Notes: a model not told the origin generated them from the sequence alone. A stretch of 64,000 bases of DNA from Flavobacterium ustbae (GCF_003946915.1 NZ_RPOC01000001.1:806001-870000); one strand, 5' to 3'. Shown: positions 1-8,683, counted from the first letter of the stretch. Program-made: numbers and translations.

Positions 1-62
1 TGCTTTTTTGTTAATAACTTTTTTGTTTTGTAAATTTATCGACTATAGCTCAAATTTAGTTT

Positions 63-500
63 CTATTTTAAATACAAATAATGATTAAAATAATCAATAA
101 TTGCTTTGCCTTCCAACAAAACGTCAGCACCAATAATACCGTGAACAGGTTTGGCTTTATAAGATTCTAAAGCTTCATTTACATGCGAAAGATCAAAAAT
201 GACGATGCTGAAATTTTTGCTTTTCCAGCTTCCTAACTGAAGTTTATTTTCAGACGAAATTTGTGTTGTCATTCCAGTTCCTCCAGCTCCAGAAGCTTTG
301 GTTTTAGAATTTTTGGCAGACAATTCAAAATGTTCAATGCATTCAAAACCAACACAGGTATTGGATGCGCCTGTGTCTAAAATGAAAGTTCCCTTAATGC
401 CATTAATTTTGGCTTTTATCTGCAGATGCTGCGTTTTGGTAATTTTAAATTTTATTTTTTTGTACTTCTCTAGTTTGAGAATTTTGTGAAGATCTTCCAT
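63..500 (-). CDS. Retropepsin-like aspartic protease family protein
   Basis: A 145-residue cytosolic-looking protein with no signal peptide. The recognisable element is FILDTGASNTCV at about residues 39-50, the D-T/S-G-A/S catalytic motif of retropepsin-like aspartic peptidases. A later hydrophobic stretch (GIIGADVL, about residues 122-129) matches the second conserved Gly-rich segment of single-domain family members, which act as homodimers. The length suits a single-lobe member. The natural substrate of these bacterial proteins is generally unknown, and nothing nearby gives one. It stands alone, divergent from the gene that starts at 723. Confidence is good for the family and low for actual proteolysis. 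Confidence 0.75.
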   Translation of the reverse strand: MEDLHKILKLEKYKKIKFKITKTQHLQIKAKINGIKGTFILDTGASNTCVGFECIEHFELSAKNSKTKASGAGGTGMTTQISSENKLQLGSWKSKNFSIVIFDLSHVNEALESYKAKPVHGIIGADVLLEGKAIIDYFNHYLYLK

Positions 501-722
501 GTATGCTTGTTCTTAAATATCAAAAATAAAGCAATTACACCCAAAAAACTAATGATATACTAAAGTTATAATTTTAAAACTTTTAAGAGTTCTAAATATA
601 CATTAGATTACTTTTTTTTGATAATTTCCATACGTGTATGTGATTGATTATAATGTTGTTATCTTGGTTTTTTAGAGATTTATAAGATTCTTTTTTTTAA
701 ATTAGCAGTAAAATGCTTTTTT

Positions 723-1694
723 ATGGGTCAAAATAAAATTCATCCTGATCAAAAATATATTGACGGAATTGCTGCAAACGATTCTGTAATCATAGAAATG
801 ATATATAAGAAGTTTGCACCAAAAGTCTTCCAGTTTATACATCATAATTCTGGAGACAAAGATCAAGCGCAAGATGTGGTTCAGGAAATTATGATTTTAC
901 TTTTTAATCAGGCTAAAGCTGGAAAACTTCAATTGACTTGCCCATTTGATGCCTATTTCTTCTTGTTATGTAAAAGACGGTGGCTTAACGAACTGAAAAA
1001 TTCTGGCAACAAACAGGGAACAATTTATGAGAATGTAGTATCTGTTAATGAATCTGCTCATGAGTTGATTGCCCAAACAGAAAAATTTGAAGAAGAAGAA
1101 AAACGTTACCAACAAGACAATAAATTGCTGATAAAAGAAGGGAGAGCCGCTTTTGAAGCAAACCTGACTAGAATTTCAGACAAATACTTCAATAAAAAGA
1201 AACACAAAACAATTTCGCTTAAACCGTGGTATTTCGTTGCAGCGGTATCTGTAATTATTATGTTCGGATTATTTTTCTTTGATTATAATCATTATCCAAA
1301 TTTTGAAGATTATAACCATCTTGAAAGGGCTTATTTTACAGAGACAGGTGTTTCTGAAGCAAATTTAAAACAAGCAGAGATCAATTTCAACGCACAAAAA
1401 TATGATGATGCAATTCCGATTTTTGAAATGATTTTGAAAGAAAACAATTCAGACGAGATGAAGTATTTCTATGCAGTTTCATTATTGCAAGTGAGTAAAT
1501 ATGTAAAAGCAGAAACTATTTTTAAAGAATTAGAAGCCGGAAATTCGGTTTATAAAGAGAAAGCAAAATGGAATCTGGCTCTGTCTAAACTAAAACAAGG
1601 AAAATATAAAGAATGTAAAACAGTTCTAGAATCGATCTCTGAGGATTATGAAGATTATGATGAAGTAGAGCATTTATTAGAAGAATTGGAATAA
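723..1694 (+). CDS. Sigma-70 region 2 fused to a membrane/TPR domain, sigma region 4 missing
   Basis: A 323-residue protein. Residues about 18-93 look like sigma-70 region 2 of an ECF sigma factor (IYKKFAPKVFQFI, DVVQEIMILLF, then KRRWLNELK). Region 4, which reads the -35 element and should follow from about residue 130, is absent. Instead the chain runs through a charged linker to a membrane segment (WYFVAAVSVIIMFGLFFF, about 169-186) and a TPR-like helical domain (about 213-310). In related flavobacteria an ECF sigma gene of about 180-190 codons is often followed by a separate membrane/TPR gene. An internal deletion may have joined the two here. With region 4 missing and a membrane anchor present it is unlikely to work as a normal sigma factor. 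The frame is open throughout with ordinary codon use. Confidence 0.7.
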   Translation: MGQNKIHPDQKYIDGIAANDSVIIEMIYKKFAPKVFQFIHHNSGDKDQAQDVVQEIMILLFNQAKAGKLQLTCPFDAYFFLLCKRRWLNELKNSGNKQGTIYENVVSVNESAHELIAQTEKFEEEEKRYQQDNKLLIKEGRAAFEANLTRISDKYFNKKKHKTISLKPWYFVAAVSVIIMFGLFFFDYNHYPNFEDYNHLERAYFTETGVSEANLKQAEINFNAQKYDDAIPIFEMILKENNSDEMKYFYAVSLLQVSKYVKAETIFKELEAGNSVYKEKAKWNLALSKLKQGKYKECKTVLESISEDYEDYDEVEHLLEELE

Positions 1695-1739
1695 AATCAA
1701 ACTTTTTGTAAAAAAAATGCCCGTAATACGGGAAACCTC

Positions 1740-1774
1740 AATCGAATTTCGAATTTTAGTTCTAAATTCGATTT
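1740..1774. repeat. Inverted repeat downstream of the sigma/TPR fusion gene
   Basis: AATCGAATTT is repeated in inverted form as AAATTCGATT about 14 bases later, followed by a T-rich stretch, just after the stop at 1694. A shorter perfect palindrome, CCCGTA-A-TACGGG, lies immediately upstream at about 1722-1734. Either could be a terminator, or both could be remnants of dispersed palindromic units. The rest of the roughly 500-base gap (1695-2200) holds further hairpins and no convincing gene. Confidence 0.45.
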
Positions 1775-1851
1775 TCTTTTTAAGAAAGATGCAGTTTGGA
1801 ACACACTTTGCTATTTATAGGAGCAGATAATAAACTCCTATTTGTTGCACT

Positions 1852-1866
1852 AAGGAACGAGGGATC
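1852..1866. repeat. Fragment of a dispersed palindromic repeat
   Basis: The 15 bases AAGGAACGAGGGATC match part of the left arm of the large inverted repeat at 46361-46460. Only this core is present here, so it looks like a decayed copy. Confidence 0.5.
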
Positions 1867-1966
1867 GCACTAGATGATCGAGAGAAAAAATGGGGGTTTT
1901 CTTTTTCGAAGCTTCTTGTGAGGTTCTTCGTTCGTTAGAAGGACAAAAAATAGGTTATTATTGTTC

Positions 1967-2003
1967 AAACCTTTGTCAAAGTTTTAAGCTTAGACAAAGG
2001 TTT
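1967..2003 (+). terminator. Rho-independent terminator-like hairpin
   Basis: AAACCTTTGTC (1967-1977) pairs perfectly with GACAAAGGTTT (1993-2003), followed by a T-rich tail. It lies about 270 bases after the sigma/TPR stop and about 200 before the S41 gene, so it could end a long 3' UTR or an unrecognised transcript. Confidence 0.55.
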
Positions 2004-2040
2004 TTCATTTTTTAGAAAAGTATAAACTTGTTTTTATTTA

Positions 2041-2056
2041 CGCTTTCGCGAAAGCG
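2041..2056. repeat. Perfect 16-base palindrome, copy 1
   Basis: CGCTTTCGCGAAAGCG is its own reverse complement. An identical copy lies at 4114-4129. It is GC-rich against an AT-rich intergenic background. Possible roles are a protein-binding site, a DNA uptake or segregation mark, or a small dispersed repeat. Confidence 0.8.
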
Positions 2057-2200
2057 AGTCTATCATCTACGTTTAGTTTACTAATTTTCAGTGTAATTTG
2101 AGGAAAGCCGTAAAAGTTGTTTAGAATTATTTCCTACATTCGGCAGAATCAAAAAACTGAGTTTCCCAAAACTATTTTTAACTAACCCCCAAAACGCTGC

Positions 2201-3907
2201 ATGAAAAAAATTACGTTATTTTTCCTGATTATATTTTCGCAAATTCTCTTTAGCCAAAAAGTTACCGAAACCGAAAAATTAGTTGCAACCTGCAAAGTCT
2301 GGGGATTTCTAAAATATTATCATCCAAAAGTTGCCGCTGGAGAGTTCAACTGGGATCAGCAATTGATTGATATTTTGCCAAAGGTTGAAAAAGCACAAAC
2401 CAGAAAAGAATTTTCATTGGTAATCTCAAACTGGATAGATACGTTAGGAGAAGTGCCATTAATTGAACCAATTGCAGAGCCAAAAGATGTCAAGTTTTTT
2501 GATAAGAATTTCGATTTATCATGGATCAATACCAGCGCTTTATTCTCTAGAAATCTTTCAGCAAAATTGAAGTTTATTGAAGAAAACAGATATCTGTCTA
2601 ATGAAGAATTTAGCCCAGATTTTGATGCTTTTAAAAAACTGAAAAATTACTTCGATCTGGATTACAATAGCAAAAGTAACAGGGTTTTAATGACTTTTGC
2701 CTATTGGAGTGTTATAGAATACTTTTTTCCATATAAATATGTAATGGACCAAAAATGGGATGTTACGTTAAATGAAACGCTACCTTCAGTGGTTCAGGCA
2801 AATAATTCGGATGAATTTTATAAAGCATTCAGAAAAATGATAACCAAACTGAATGATAGTCACGTTATGTTTCACATTTATCCAGATGCTTCAGCTACAA
2901 AAAGTCCGGTTTATTTTCCTGCAACGGGTAAAATAATAGACGAAAAAATAGTGATTACCGAGATTTTGGGAGATAGTCTGGCTGAAGCAGATAATATTAA
3001 AGTTGGGACTGTAATTACCAAGATAAACAATAAAACTATAAAAGAACTTATTCAAGAAAATAGAGATATTTTCTGTGCTTCAAACGAAGTTTCTTATCAA
3101 AATAAAATTGTTGGAAATTTGCTAAAAAGTGAATCTGAGAATGTTAAAGTAGAATTTTTATCAAACGGAAAGTACGAAACAAAAACAATGACATGGTCTA
3201 ATTATCATGATTCGCATAGAAATGAGTTTAAAAAAGGAGCGCAAAAAAAGAAAGATAAATTTAAACTTTTAGGTAATAATATCGGTTATGTTAATATGGG
3301 GGTGATCAAACCCAAGAATATTCCAGATATGATTGAAGCTCTTAAATCGACAAAAGCAATTGTTTTTGATATGAGAAATTATCCGCATAATACATGGAAA
3401 GAGATTTCAGATTTTTTAAATCCTGAGGAAAAGAAATTTTGCGATTATACAATGCCTTACTTAAACTATCCTGGCAAATTTGTTTTGGAAGAAGGAAGAA
3501 AAGCCGGATTTGAAAACAAAGATCATTACAAAGGAAAAGTTATTGTATTGCTCAACGAAGATTCTATGAGCCAGTCAGAATGGACGGCGATGTGTTTTCA
3601 AACATCTGGAAATACGACTATTATTGGCAGTCAGACAGCGGGAACAGACGGAAATAATTTTGAGTTTGATTTTAGAGGATTTCATACTGGCTTTACAGGA
3701 ATAGGAGTTTATTATCCAGACGGTCGAGAAACGCAAAGAATCGGAATTGTGCCAGATATCGAAGTCAAACCAACCATAAAAGGAATTCAGGAAGGAAGAG
3801 ATGAGGTTTTAGAAAGAGCGCTTTCTTTTATAGAAAAAGGAGAATTAAAGCCACAAAATTCTCAAAAACAAGCAACGATCAAGAATCTGGAAAATTTTAA
3901 AAACTAA
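2201..3907 (+). CDS. S41-family (tail-specific protease-like) secreted peptidase
   Basis: A 568-residue protein with a Sec signal peptide (MKKITLFFLIIFSQILFSQ). An N-terminal conserved block (TCKVWGFLKYYHP, about residues 28-40) is followed by a PDZ-like middle and an S41 catalytic region. SQSE within EDSMSQSEWTA fits the S-x-S-E nucleophile motif of S41 enzymes. The segment IGSQTAGTDG corresponds to the loop that carries the general base in classic Ctp proteases, but no obvious lysine sits there, so the mechanism may be atypical. It is a paralogue of the protein at 28602-30251, with nearly the same N-terminal block. It stands alone with a terminator behind it. Substrate unknown. Probably periplasmic or outer-membrane associated. 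Confidence 0.82.
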   Translation: MKKITLFFLIIFSQILFSQKVTETEKLVATCKVWGFLKYYHPKVAAGEFNWDQQLIDILPKVEKAQTRKEFSLVISNWIDTLGEVPLIEPIAEPKDVKFFDKNFDLSWINTSALFSRNLSAKLKFIEENRYLSNEEFSPDFDAFKKLKNYFDLDYNSKSNRVLMTFAYWSVIEYFFPYKYVMDQKWDVTLNETLPSVVQANNSDEFYKAFRKMITKLNDSHVMFHIYPDASATKSPVYFPATGKIIDEKIVITEILGDSLAEADNIKVGTVITKINNKTIKELIQENRDIFCASNEVSYQNKIVGNLLKSESENVKVEFLSNGKYETKTMTWSNYHDSHRNEFKKGAQKKKDKFKLLGNNIGYVNMGVIKPKNIPDMIEALKSTKAIVFDMRNYPHNTWKEISDFLNPEEKKFCDYTMPYLNYPGKFVLEEGRKAGFENKDHYKGKVIVLLNEDSMSQSEWTAMCFQTSGNTTIIGSQTAGTDGNNFEFDFRGFHTGFTGIGVYYPDGRETQRIGIVPDIEVKPTIKGIQEGRDEVLERALSFIEKGELKPQNSQKQATIKNLENFKN

Positions 3908-3912
3908 TAATT

Positions 3913-3943
3913 AAACCTTTATCATTAACTATGATGAAGGTTT
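3913..3943 (+). terminator. Terminator of the S41 peptidase gene
   Basis: A 13-base-pair stem (3913-3925 with 3931-3943, one G-T wobble) and a TAACT loop lie six bases after the stop and run into TTTTTTG. Confidence 0.85.
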
Positions 3944-4020
3944 TTTGTTTCTGAAAAGAAAAAATCTGCCATATCTGCAAAATCTGCGAGAGGATAAATC
4001 CTCGGCAACTTTGGGTTTAG

Positions 4021-4050
4021 ACCTGACAGGTTTTTTAAAACCTGTCAGGT
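4021..4050. repeat. Palindromic repeat (14-bp arms)
   Basis: ACCTGACAGGTTTT (4021-4034) and AAAACCTGTCAGGT (4037-4050) are perfect inverted arms with a 2-base centre. A fragment of the same core (CTGTCAGGTTT) occurs near 59261. It belongs to the many intergenic palindromes of this genome and could also work as a terminator. Confidence 0.7.
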
Positions 4051-4113
4051 TTATCGATGTATCGAATTGTCTTTTAGAAATAATACAAAAAATTAAAAAT
4101 CCGTTTTTATCAG

Positions 4114-4129
4114 CGCTTTCGCGAAAGCG
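4114..4129. repeat. Perfect 16-base palindrome, copy 2
   Basis: CGCTTTCGCGAAAGCG, identical to the copy at 2041-2056. It lies about 47 bases upstream of the predicted -33 box of tatD. Confidence 0.8.
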
Positions 4130-4160
4130 AATCAGTAAAATCCGCGTTTCAACTCCAGAA

Positions 4161-4191
4161 TTGCTATTCTTTTAATATTGTCGTAATTTTG
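4161..4191 (+). promoter_or_regulatory. Bacteroidota-type promoter of tatD
   Basis: TTG at 4161-4163, a 20-base spacer, then TAATTTTG at 4184-4191, matching TTG/TAnnTTTG. The start site would fall near 4197, leaving a short leader before the TTG start codon at 4214. Confidence 0.7.
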
Positions 4192-4213
4192 CCAACTATA
4201 AAAATTAAGACAG

Positions 4214-4993
4214 TTGGAACCTACTATAACAATCACCGATACCCATACCCATTTATATTCTGAAGAATTTGATCAGGATCGAGGCGAAATGATTCAGCGC
4301 GCTATTGATGCCGGAATTACGCGTTTTTTTATTCCCGCAATCGATGCTGCGGCGACGCAGTCTATGTACGATCTCGAAAAAAACTATCCTGATAATATCT
4401 TCTTGATGATGGGTTTGCATCCCACTTACGTAAAAGACAATTATCTAGACGAATTGGCGCATGTAGAAACCGAATTAGCCAAACGAAAATTCTACGCAGT
4501 CGGCGAAATCGGAATCGATTTGTATTGGGATAAAACACATTTAAAAGAGCAGCAAATTGCTTTTAGAAAACAAATTCAATTAGCAAAACAATACAAATTA
4601 CCTATTGTAATTCATTGCCGTGAAGCTTTTGATGAAATCTTTGAAATTTTAGAAGAAGAAAAATCTGAAGATTTGTTTGGGATTTTTCATTGTTTTTCCG
4701 GAACTTTAGTACAAGCACAGCAGGCAATTTCGTATAAAATGAAATTAGGAATAGGAGGAGTAGTTACATTTAAAAATGGAAAAATTGATCAGTTTTTAAA
4801 TCAAATCGATTTAAAACATATTGTTTTGGAGACCGATTCGCCTTATTTAGCGCCAATTCCGTATCGCGGAAAACGAAATGAAAGCAGTTATCTAGTTAAC
4901 GTAATTGCTAAATTGGCCGATATTTACCAAGTTTCGGAAGAAGAAATTGCAGCAATTACAACACAAAATTCAAAAGACGTTTTTGGGATTTAA
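4214..4993 (+). CDS. TatD-family metal-dependent hydrolase
   Basis: A 259-residue TIM-barrel amidohydrolase of the TatD/YcfH family, whose characterised members are metal-dependent DNases. Visible ligands are HTH in DTHTHLY (about residues 9-15), E in GEIGIDLYW, H in VIHCREAF, H in FHCFSG and D in LETDSPYLAP. The length is normal. The start is TTG: the upstream frame closes at 4199, and the first ATG is past the metal-binding HxH, so TTG is the only start that gives a complete enzyme. The promoter at 4161-4191 agrees with this. Confidence 0.9.
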   Translation: MEPTITITDTHTHLYSEEFDQDRGEMIQRAIDAGITRFFIPAIDAAATQSMYDLEKNYPDNIFLMMGLHPTYVKDNYLDELAHVETELAKRKFYAVGEIGIDLYWDKTHLKEQQIAFRKQIQLAKQYKLPIVIHCREAFDEIFEILEEEKSEDLFGIFHCFSGTLVQAQQAISYKMKLGIGGVVTFKNGKIDQFLNQIDLKHIVLETDSPYLAPIPYRGKRNESSYLVNVIAKLADIYQVSEEEIAAITTQNSKDVFGI

Positions 4994-5057
4994 CTTGTGC
5001 CTTACAAAACTTTAATTTTTTTTTTGTTCTTTTGCCCACTTAAAACCAATATAAATA

Positions 5058-6194
5058 ATGCAGAGATTTGATGCCATTCGACCGTTTTATGATTCCGAAA
5101 TAAATGAAGCCCTTCATAATGTTGTAAATCATCCAATGATGAAAACTATGATGAACTTTACTTTTCCGGAGGTAGAAGATGAGGTTTGGAAGGAACAATT
5201 AAAGAAAACACATTCTATTAGAGATTTTCAATGCAATTTTATTTATAACACTATTCAGAAAGTTCTAGAAAAAAGCTCTGAAGGTTTAACGACTTCAGGT
5301 TTTGAAAAATTAGAACCAAATACTTCGTACTTATTTATCTCCAATCATAGAGATATTCTTTTAGATACTACTTTATTAAATGTTTGTTTATTCGAACACG
5401 GTTTAGTAATGACGGCTTCGGCAATTGGAGACAATTTAGTGAAGAAAGCTTTCTTGGCAACATTAGCAAAACTAAACAGAAACTTTTTGGTTTTAAGAGG
5501 TTTAACACCTCGCGAAATGTTGCAGAGTTCTAAATTATTGTCTGAATATATGGGACAATTACTGCTTCGCGAAAACCGTTCGGTTTGGATTGCACAAAGA
5601 GAAGGAAGAACAAAAGACGGAAATGACGAAACCAATCCAGGAGTTTTAAAAATGATCGGAATGGGTTCTGATGAAGGAAACTTAATGGATTATTTTAAGA
5701 AATTAAAGATCGTTCCAGTTTCTATTTCTTACGAATATGACCCGACGGATGTGCTGAAAATGCCACAATTAATGGCAGAAGCAAACAACGAAGTTTACGT
5801 AAAAGATAAAAATGAAGATTTCATGACCATTATAAGCGGTATCATGGGAACTAAAAAAAGAATACATATTTCGGTCGGAGATGTTCTGGATACAGAAATC
5901 GATCAGATTGTAGCCGAAAATGACAATGCAAACAAGCAAGTTCAGGCTTTGGCACAAACGATTGATGATGTTATTTTGAAAAATTATCAATTATGGCCGA
6001 CTAATTTTATTGCTTACGATATCCTGAACGAAACAGATAGATTTGCTGACAAGTATAAAGAAAGCGAAAAATCATTGTTTGAGCGCCGTTTAGAAATGAG
6101 AATCGGAAGCGATAATCCTGTTACAAGACAAGGGTTTTTAGCCATGTATGCTAATCCTGTTGTCAATAAATTAAAATACCAAGATGTCATCTAA
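5058..6194 (+). CDS. PlsC-like glycerol-phosphate acyltransferase
   Basis: A 378-residue protein with the acyltransferase block SNHRDILLD (about residues 95-103), a variant of the HX4D motif, and the block REGRTKDGND, which corresponds to the EGTR-like substrate-binding motif. It probably transfers acyl groups to (lyso)phosphatidic acid or a related acceptor at the inner face of the cytoplasmic membrane. No signal peptide or clear transmembrane span. Its 3' end overlaps the asparaginase gene by 11 bases, so the two are probably co-translated, although their functions have no obvious link. The exact acceptor cannot be read from the sequence. Confidence 0.83.
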   Translation: MQRFDAIRPFYDSEINEALHNVVNHPMMKTMMNFTFPEVEDEVWKEQLKKTHSIRDFQCNFIYNTIQKVLEKSSEGLTTSGFEKLEPNTSYLFISNHRDILLDTTLLNVCLFEHGLVMTASAIGDNLVKKAFLATLAKLNRNFLVLRGLTPREMLQSSKLLSEYMGQLLLRENRSVWIAQREGRTKDGNDETNPGVLKMIGMGSDEGNLMDYFKKLKIVPVSISYEYDPTDVLKMPQLMAEANNEVYVKDKNEDFMTIISGIMGTKKRIHISVGDVLDTEIDQIVAENDNANKQVQALAQTIDDVILKNYQLWPTNFIAYDILNETDRFADKYKESEKSLFERRLEMRIGSDNPVTRQGFLAMYANPVVNKLKYQDVI

Positions 6195-7212
6195 AGCAAA
6201 AATCCTATTGATTTATACCGGAGGAACAATCGGTATGAGCAAAGACTTTGAAACTGGAGCGCTCAAAGCGTTCAACTTTGGTAAATTAATTCAGAAAATT
6301 CCAGAAATTAAACAATTGGATTGCGAAATCGAATCGATTTCTTTTGAGAACCCAATTGATTCTTCGAATATGAATCCTCAAATGTGGACCAAAATTGCCA
6401 CTATTATCGAGGAAAGCTACAGCGCTTTTGACGGATTTGTGGTTCTTCACGGATCAGATACCATGTCGTATTCGGCTTCGGCATTGAGTTTTATGCTCGA
6501 AAATTTAGCAAAACCAGTTGTATTTACAGGTTCGCAATTACCAATTGGAGATTTGCGTACCGATGCCAAAGAAAACCTGATTACAGCAATTCAGATTGCT
6601 TCGCTTTTAGAAAACGGAAAACCAGTTATTAAAGAGGTCTGTTTGTATTTTGAATACAAATTGTATCGCGGAAACCGAACTTCTAAAGTAAATGCAGAAC
6701 ATTTTAGAGCTTTTACAGCGCCAAATTATCCAGAATTGGTAGAATCTGGTGTTCACTTAAAACTAAACAGACATTTATTTCTTCCCGTAAAAAAAGAGGC
6801 TAAACTGATTGTCCATAAAAACTTAGACAATCACGTTGCTATTATCAAAATGTTTCCAGGAATGAGCGAAATTGTTTTGGCTTCGATCCTTGCCACTTCT
6901 GGCCTACGCGGAATTGTACTAGAAACATACGGTTCTGGAAATGCTCCAACCGAAGATTGGTTTTTAAATTTAATTGAAAAAGCCATTAAATCGGGAATGC
7001 ACATCGTAAACGTAACGCAATGCTCAGGCGGAAGCGTCAACATGGGACAATATGAAACCAGTACAGCCCTAAAGTCTTTAGGCGTTATTTCTGGAAAAGA
7101 CATTACTACAGAAGCTGCAATTACAAAACTAATGTATTTGCTAGGACATAAAATTCCTCAAAACGAGTTTAAAGATGTTTTTGAAACGGCTCTTCGTGGG
7201 GAAATATCTTAA
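6184..7212 (+). CDS. ansA: Type I (cytosolic-type) L-asparaginase
   Basis: A 342-residue enzyme hydrolysing L-asparagine to aspartate and ammonia. The first catalytic threonine is in YTGGTIGM (about residues 11-18) and the second active-site motif is HGSDTMSYSA (about 89-98). No signal peptide is present, consistent with the cytoplasmic type I enzyme. It begins inside the end of the acyltransferase gene. Confidence 0.92.
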   Translation: MSSKAKILLIYTGGTIGMSKDFETGALKAFNFGKLIQKIPEIKQLDCEIESISFENPIDSSNMNPQMWTKIATIIEESYSAFDGFVVLHGSDTMSYSASALSFMLENLAKPVVFTGSQLPIGDLRTDAKENLITAIQIASLLENGKPVIKEVCLYFEYKLYRGNRTSKVNAEHFRAFTAPNYPELVESGVHLKLNRHLFLPVKKEAKLIVHKNLDNHVAIIKMFPGMSEIVLASILATSGLRGIVLETYGSGNAPTEDWFLNLIEKAIKSGMHIVNVTQCSGGSVNMGQYETSTALKSLGVISGKDITTEAAITKLMYLLGHKIPQNEFKDVFETALRGEIS

Positions 7213-7216
7213 TTGT

Positions 7217-7365
7217 AATTCCAATTTTTTTAAATCCCAAATTCCAAATTTCCTCGAAATGACAAGCTGTTCAAAAAGAACCGGCTTAATTAAATGAACT
7301 TATATTACTTATATGGTTCAAAAGTCCCCCTTAAGTTTGGAATTTGGAATTTTTTTAATTGGAAT
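7217..7365. repeat. Composite intergenic repeat (AATTCCAAATT type plus a TATAAGTT-type unit)
   Basis: The gap between ansA and the convergent MFS gene holds imperfect inverted arms rich in AATTCCAA/TTGGAATT (7217-7251 and about 7333-7366). Between them at about 7291-7318 is a copy of the AACTTATATAACTTATATGG-type unit also seen at 50123, 50257 and 57329. Confidence 0.6.
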
Positions 7366-8593
7366 TTTTATATTCAACAGTACAAGTCTCCAATTCCTCT
7401 TCAACTTTATGTTTTTTATAATACACATAAACCAAAACCGAAAGAATACAAATAACTCCCTGAATGGCAACGGTAGCTCTTACGCCAAGAGAATGAGAAA
7501 CATAGCCAATAATTAAACTTCCTACAGGAATCATTCCCTGATAAGCCATCATGTAATAGCTGATGCTTCTAGAACGCATATTTACAGCACTATGAGTCTG
7601 AATATAAATATTGATAGAAGAAGTTTGTCCCATCATTCCAATTCCGCTCAGTGTCATACAAATTAAAGCAATTGTGATACTGCTTGAAATCGCTAAAATA
7701 ATTACGCTAAAACCAAGAAGTAAACTTGCTGCAATCATCAGCTTGTTCATGTTTTCGGCAGATTTTAGATTGGCAAGGTAAATTGCAGATAAAACAGAAC
7801 CAATTCCAGCAGCGCTTTCGAACCAACTGAAAGTTTCGGCGTTTCCGCTAAAAATATCTTTCGCAAAAACGGGCATTAGCGTATTGAACGAAATTACAAA
7901 CACACTGCTACATGTTAGCATCATGAGCATTCTTGCCATTTCGGTTTCTTTTTTAACGTAATCTAGACCTTCGATAAAATCATCTAACATATTTAATTTA
8001 TTTTCAGCTTTTATATGTGGTGTCATTTTCATCATCATTAATGAAATAAGAACAGGAATATAACTCACGAAATTTCCAATAAAACAAATATCTTCACCAT
8101 ATTCATGCAGAATAATTCCGGCAAGCGCAGGACCTGCAATTCGGGCAAAATTGTTTAAAGTGGAGTTAAGCGCGACTGCATTTGGAAGATCTTCTTTATT
8201 GTCGACAATATCGATCATCATCGTTTGGCGACACGTCATATCAAATGCGTTGATAATTCCTTGTACAAGACTCAAAGCCAAAATAAAATTGATATTGTAA
8301 ATTTTAAGATAAATAAGCAAAGCTAAAGTTCCAGCCTGAAGCATCGCCAAAGATTGTAAAAATAGCATTGTTTTATGTCTGTCATAACGGCCGATGATAC
8401 TTCCAGCTAAAGGAGCCAAAAACAAAGACGGAATCATGCTTAAAAATGTCGCTAATCCTAATAAAAATACAGATCCCGTTATACTATAAACCATCCAGCT
8501 TACGGCTGTTTTCTGCATCCAGGTTCCAATAACTGATACGGATTGTCCGTAGAAAAATAACTTGAAGTTTTTTGATTTTAAGGCTTTAAACAT
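7355..8593 (-). CDS. MFS transporter (exporter-like, MFS_3 type)
   Basis: A 412-residue major facilitator protein with about 12 membrane segments. The opening (FKLFFYGQSVSVIGTWMQKT, residues about 11-30) is characteristic of the enterobactin-exporter/EntS-like MFS_3 branch, and GRYDRHKT is the loop 2-3 signature region. It is probably a drug or siderophore exporter. The substrate cannot be read from the sequence. It is divergent from a LysR-type regulator with a 90-base shared promoter region, which suggests the regulator controls it. Confidence 0.85.
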   Translation of the reverse strand: MFKALKSKNFKLFFYGQSVSVIGTWMQKTAVSWMVYSITGSVFLLGLATFLSMIPSLFLAPLAGSIIGRYDRHKTMLFLQSLAMLQAGTLALLIYLKIYNINFILALSLVQGIINAFDMTCRQTMMIDIVDNKEDLPNAVALNSTLNNFARIAGPALAGIILHEYGEDICFIGNFVSYIPVLISLMMMKMTPHIKAENKLNMLDDFIEGLDYVKKETEMARMLMMLTCSSVFVISFNTLMPVFAKDIFSGNAETFSWFESAAGIGSVLSAIYLANLKSAENMNKLMIAASLLLGFSVIILAISSSITIALICMTLSGIGMMGQTSSINIYIQTHSAVNMRSRSISYYMMAYQGMIPVGSLIIGYVSHSLGVRATVAIQGVICILSVLVYVYYKKHKVEEELETCTVEYKNSN

Positions 8594-8653
8594 GACTCTA
8601 AATATTTAATACAAAGTTCGGGATTATGATAGTATTAGAAAAATTAATAATTT

Positions 8654-8668
8654 TACTTATAATAAGTA
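8654..8668. promoter_or_regulatory. Palindrome in the MFS/LysR shared promoter
   Basis: TACTTAT-A-ATAAGTA is a perfect 7-1-7 palindrome, 16 bases before the LysR start codon, and a further half-site-like ACTTAT follows at about 8674-8679. LysR regulators usually bind dyads of about this size between divergent genes, so this is the best candidate operator. Direct binding is an inference. Confidence 0.5.
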
Positions 8669-8683
8669 GTAAAACTTATCAAT

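Noticed and set aside
3945..4175. A 76-codon open frame after the S41 gene
   Set aside because: It starts in the terminator tail and crosses two palindromic repeats. No recognisable protein pattern.
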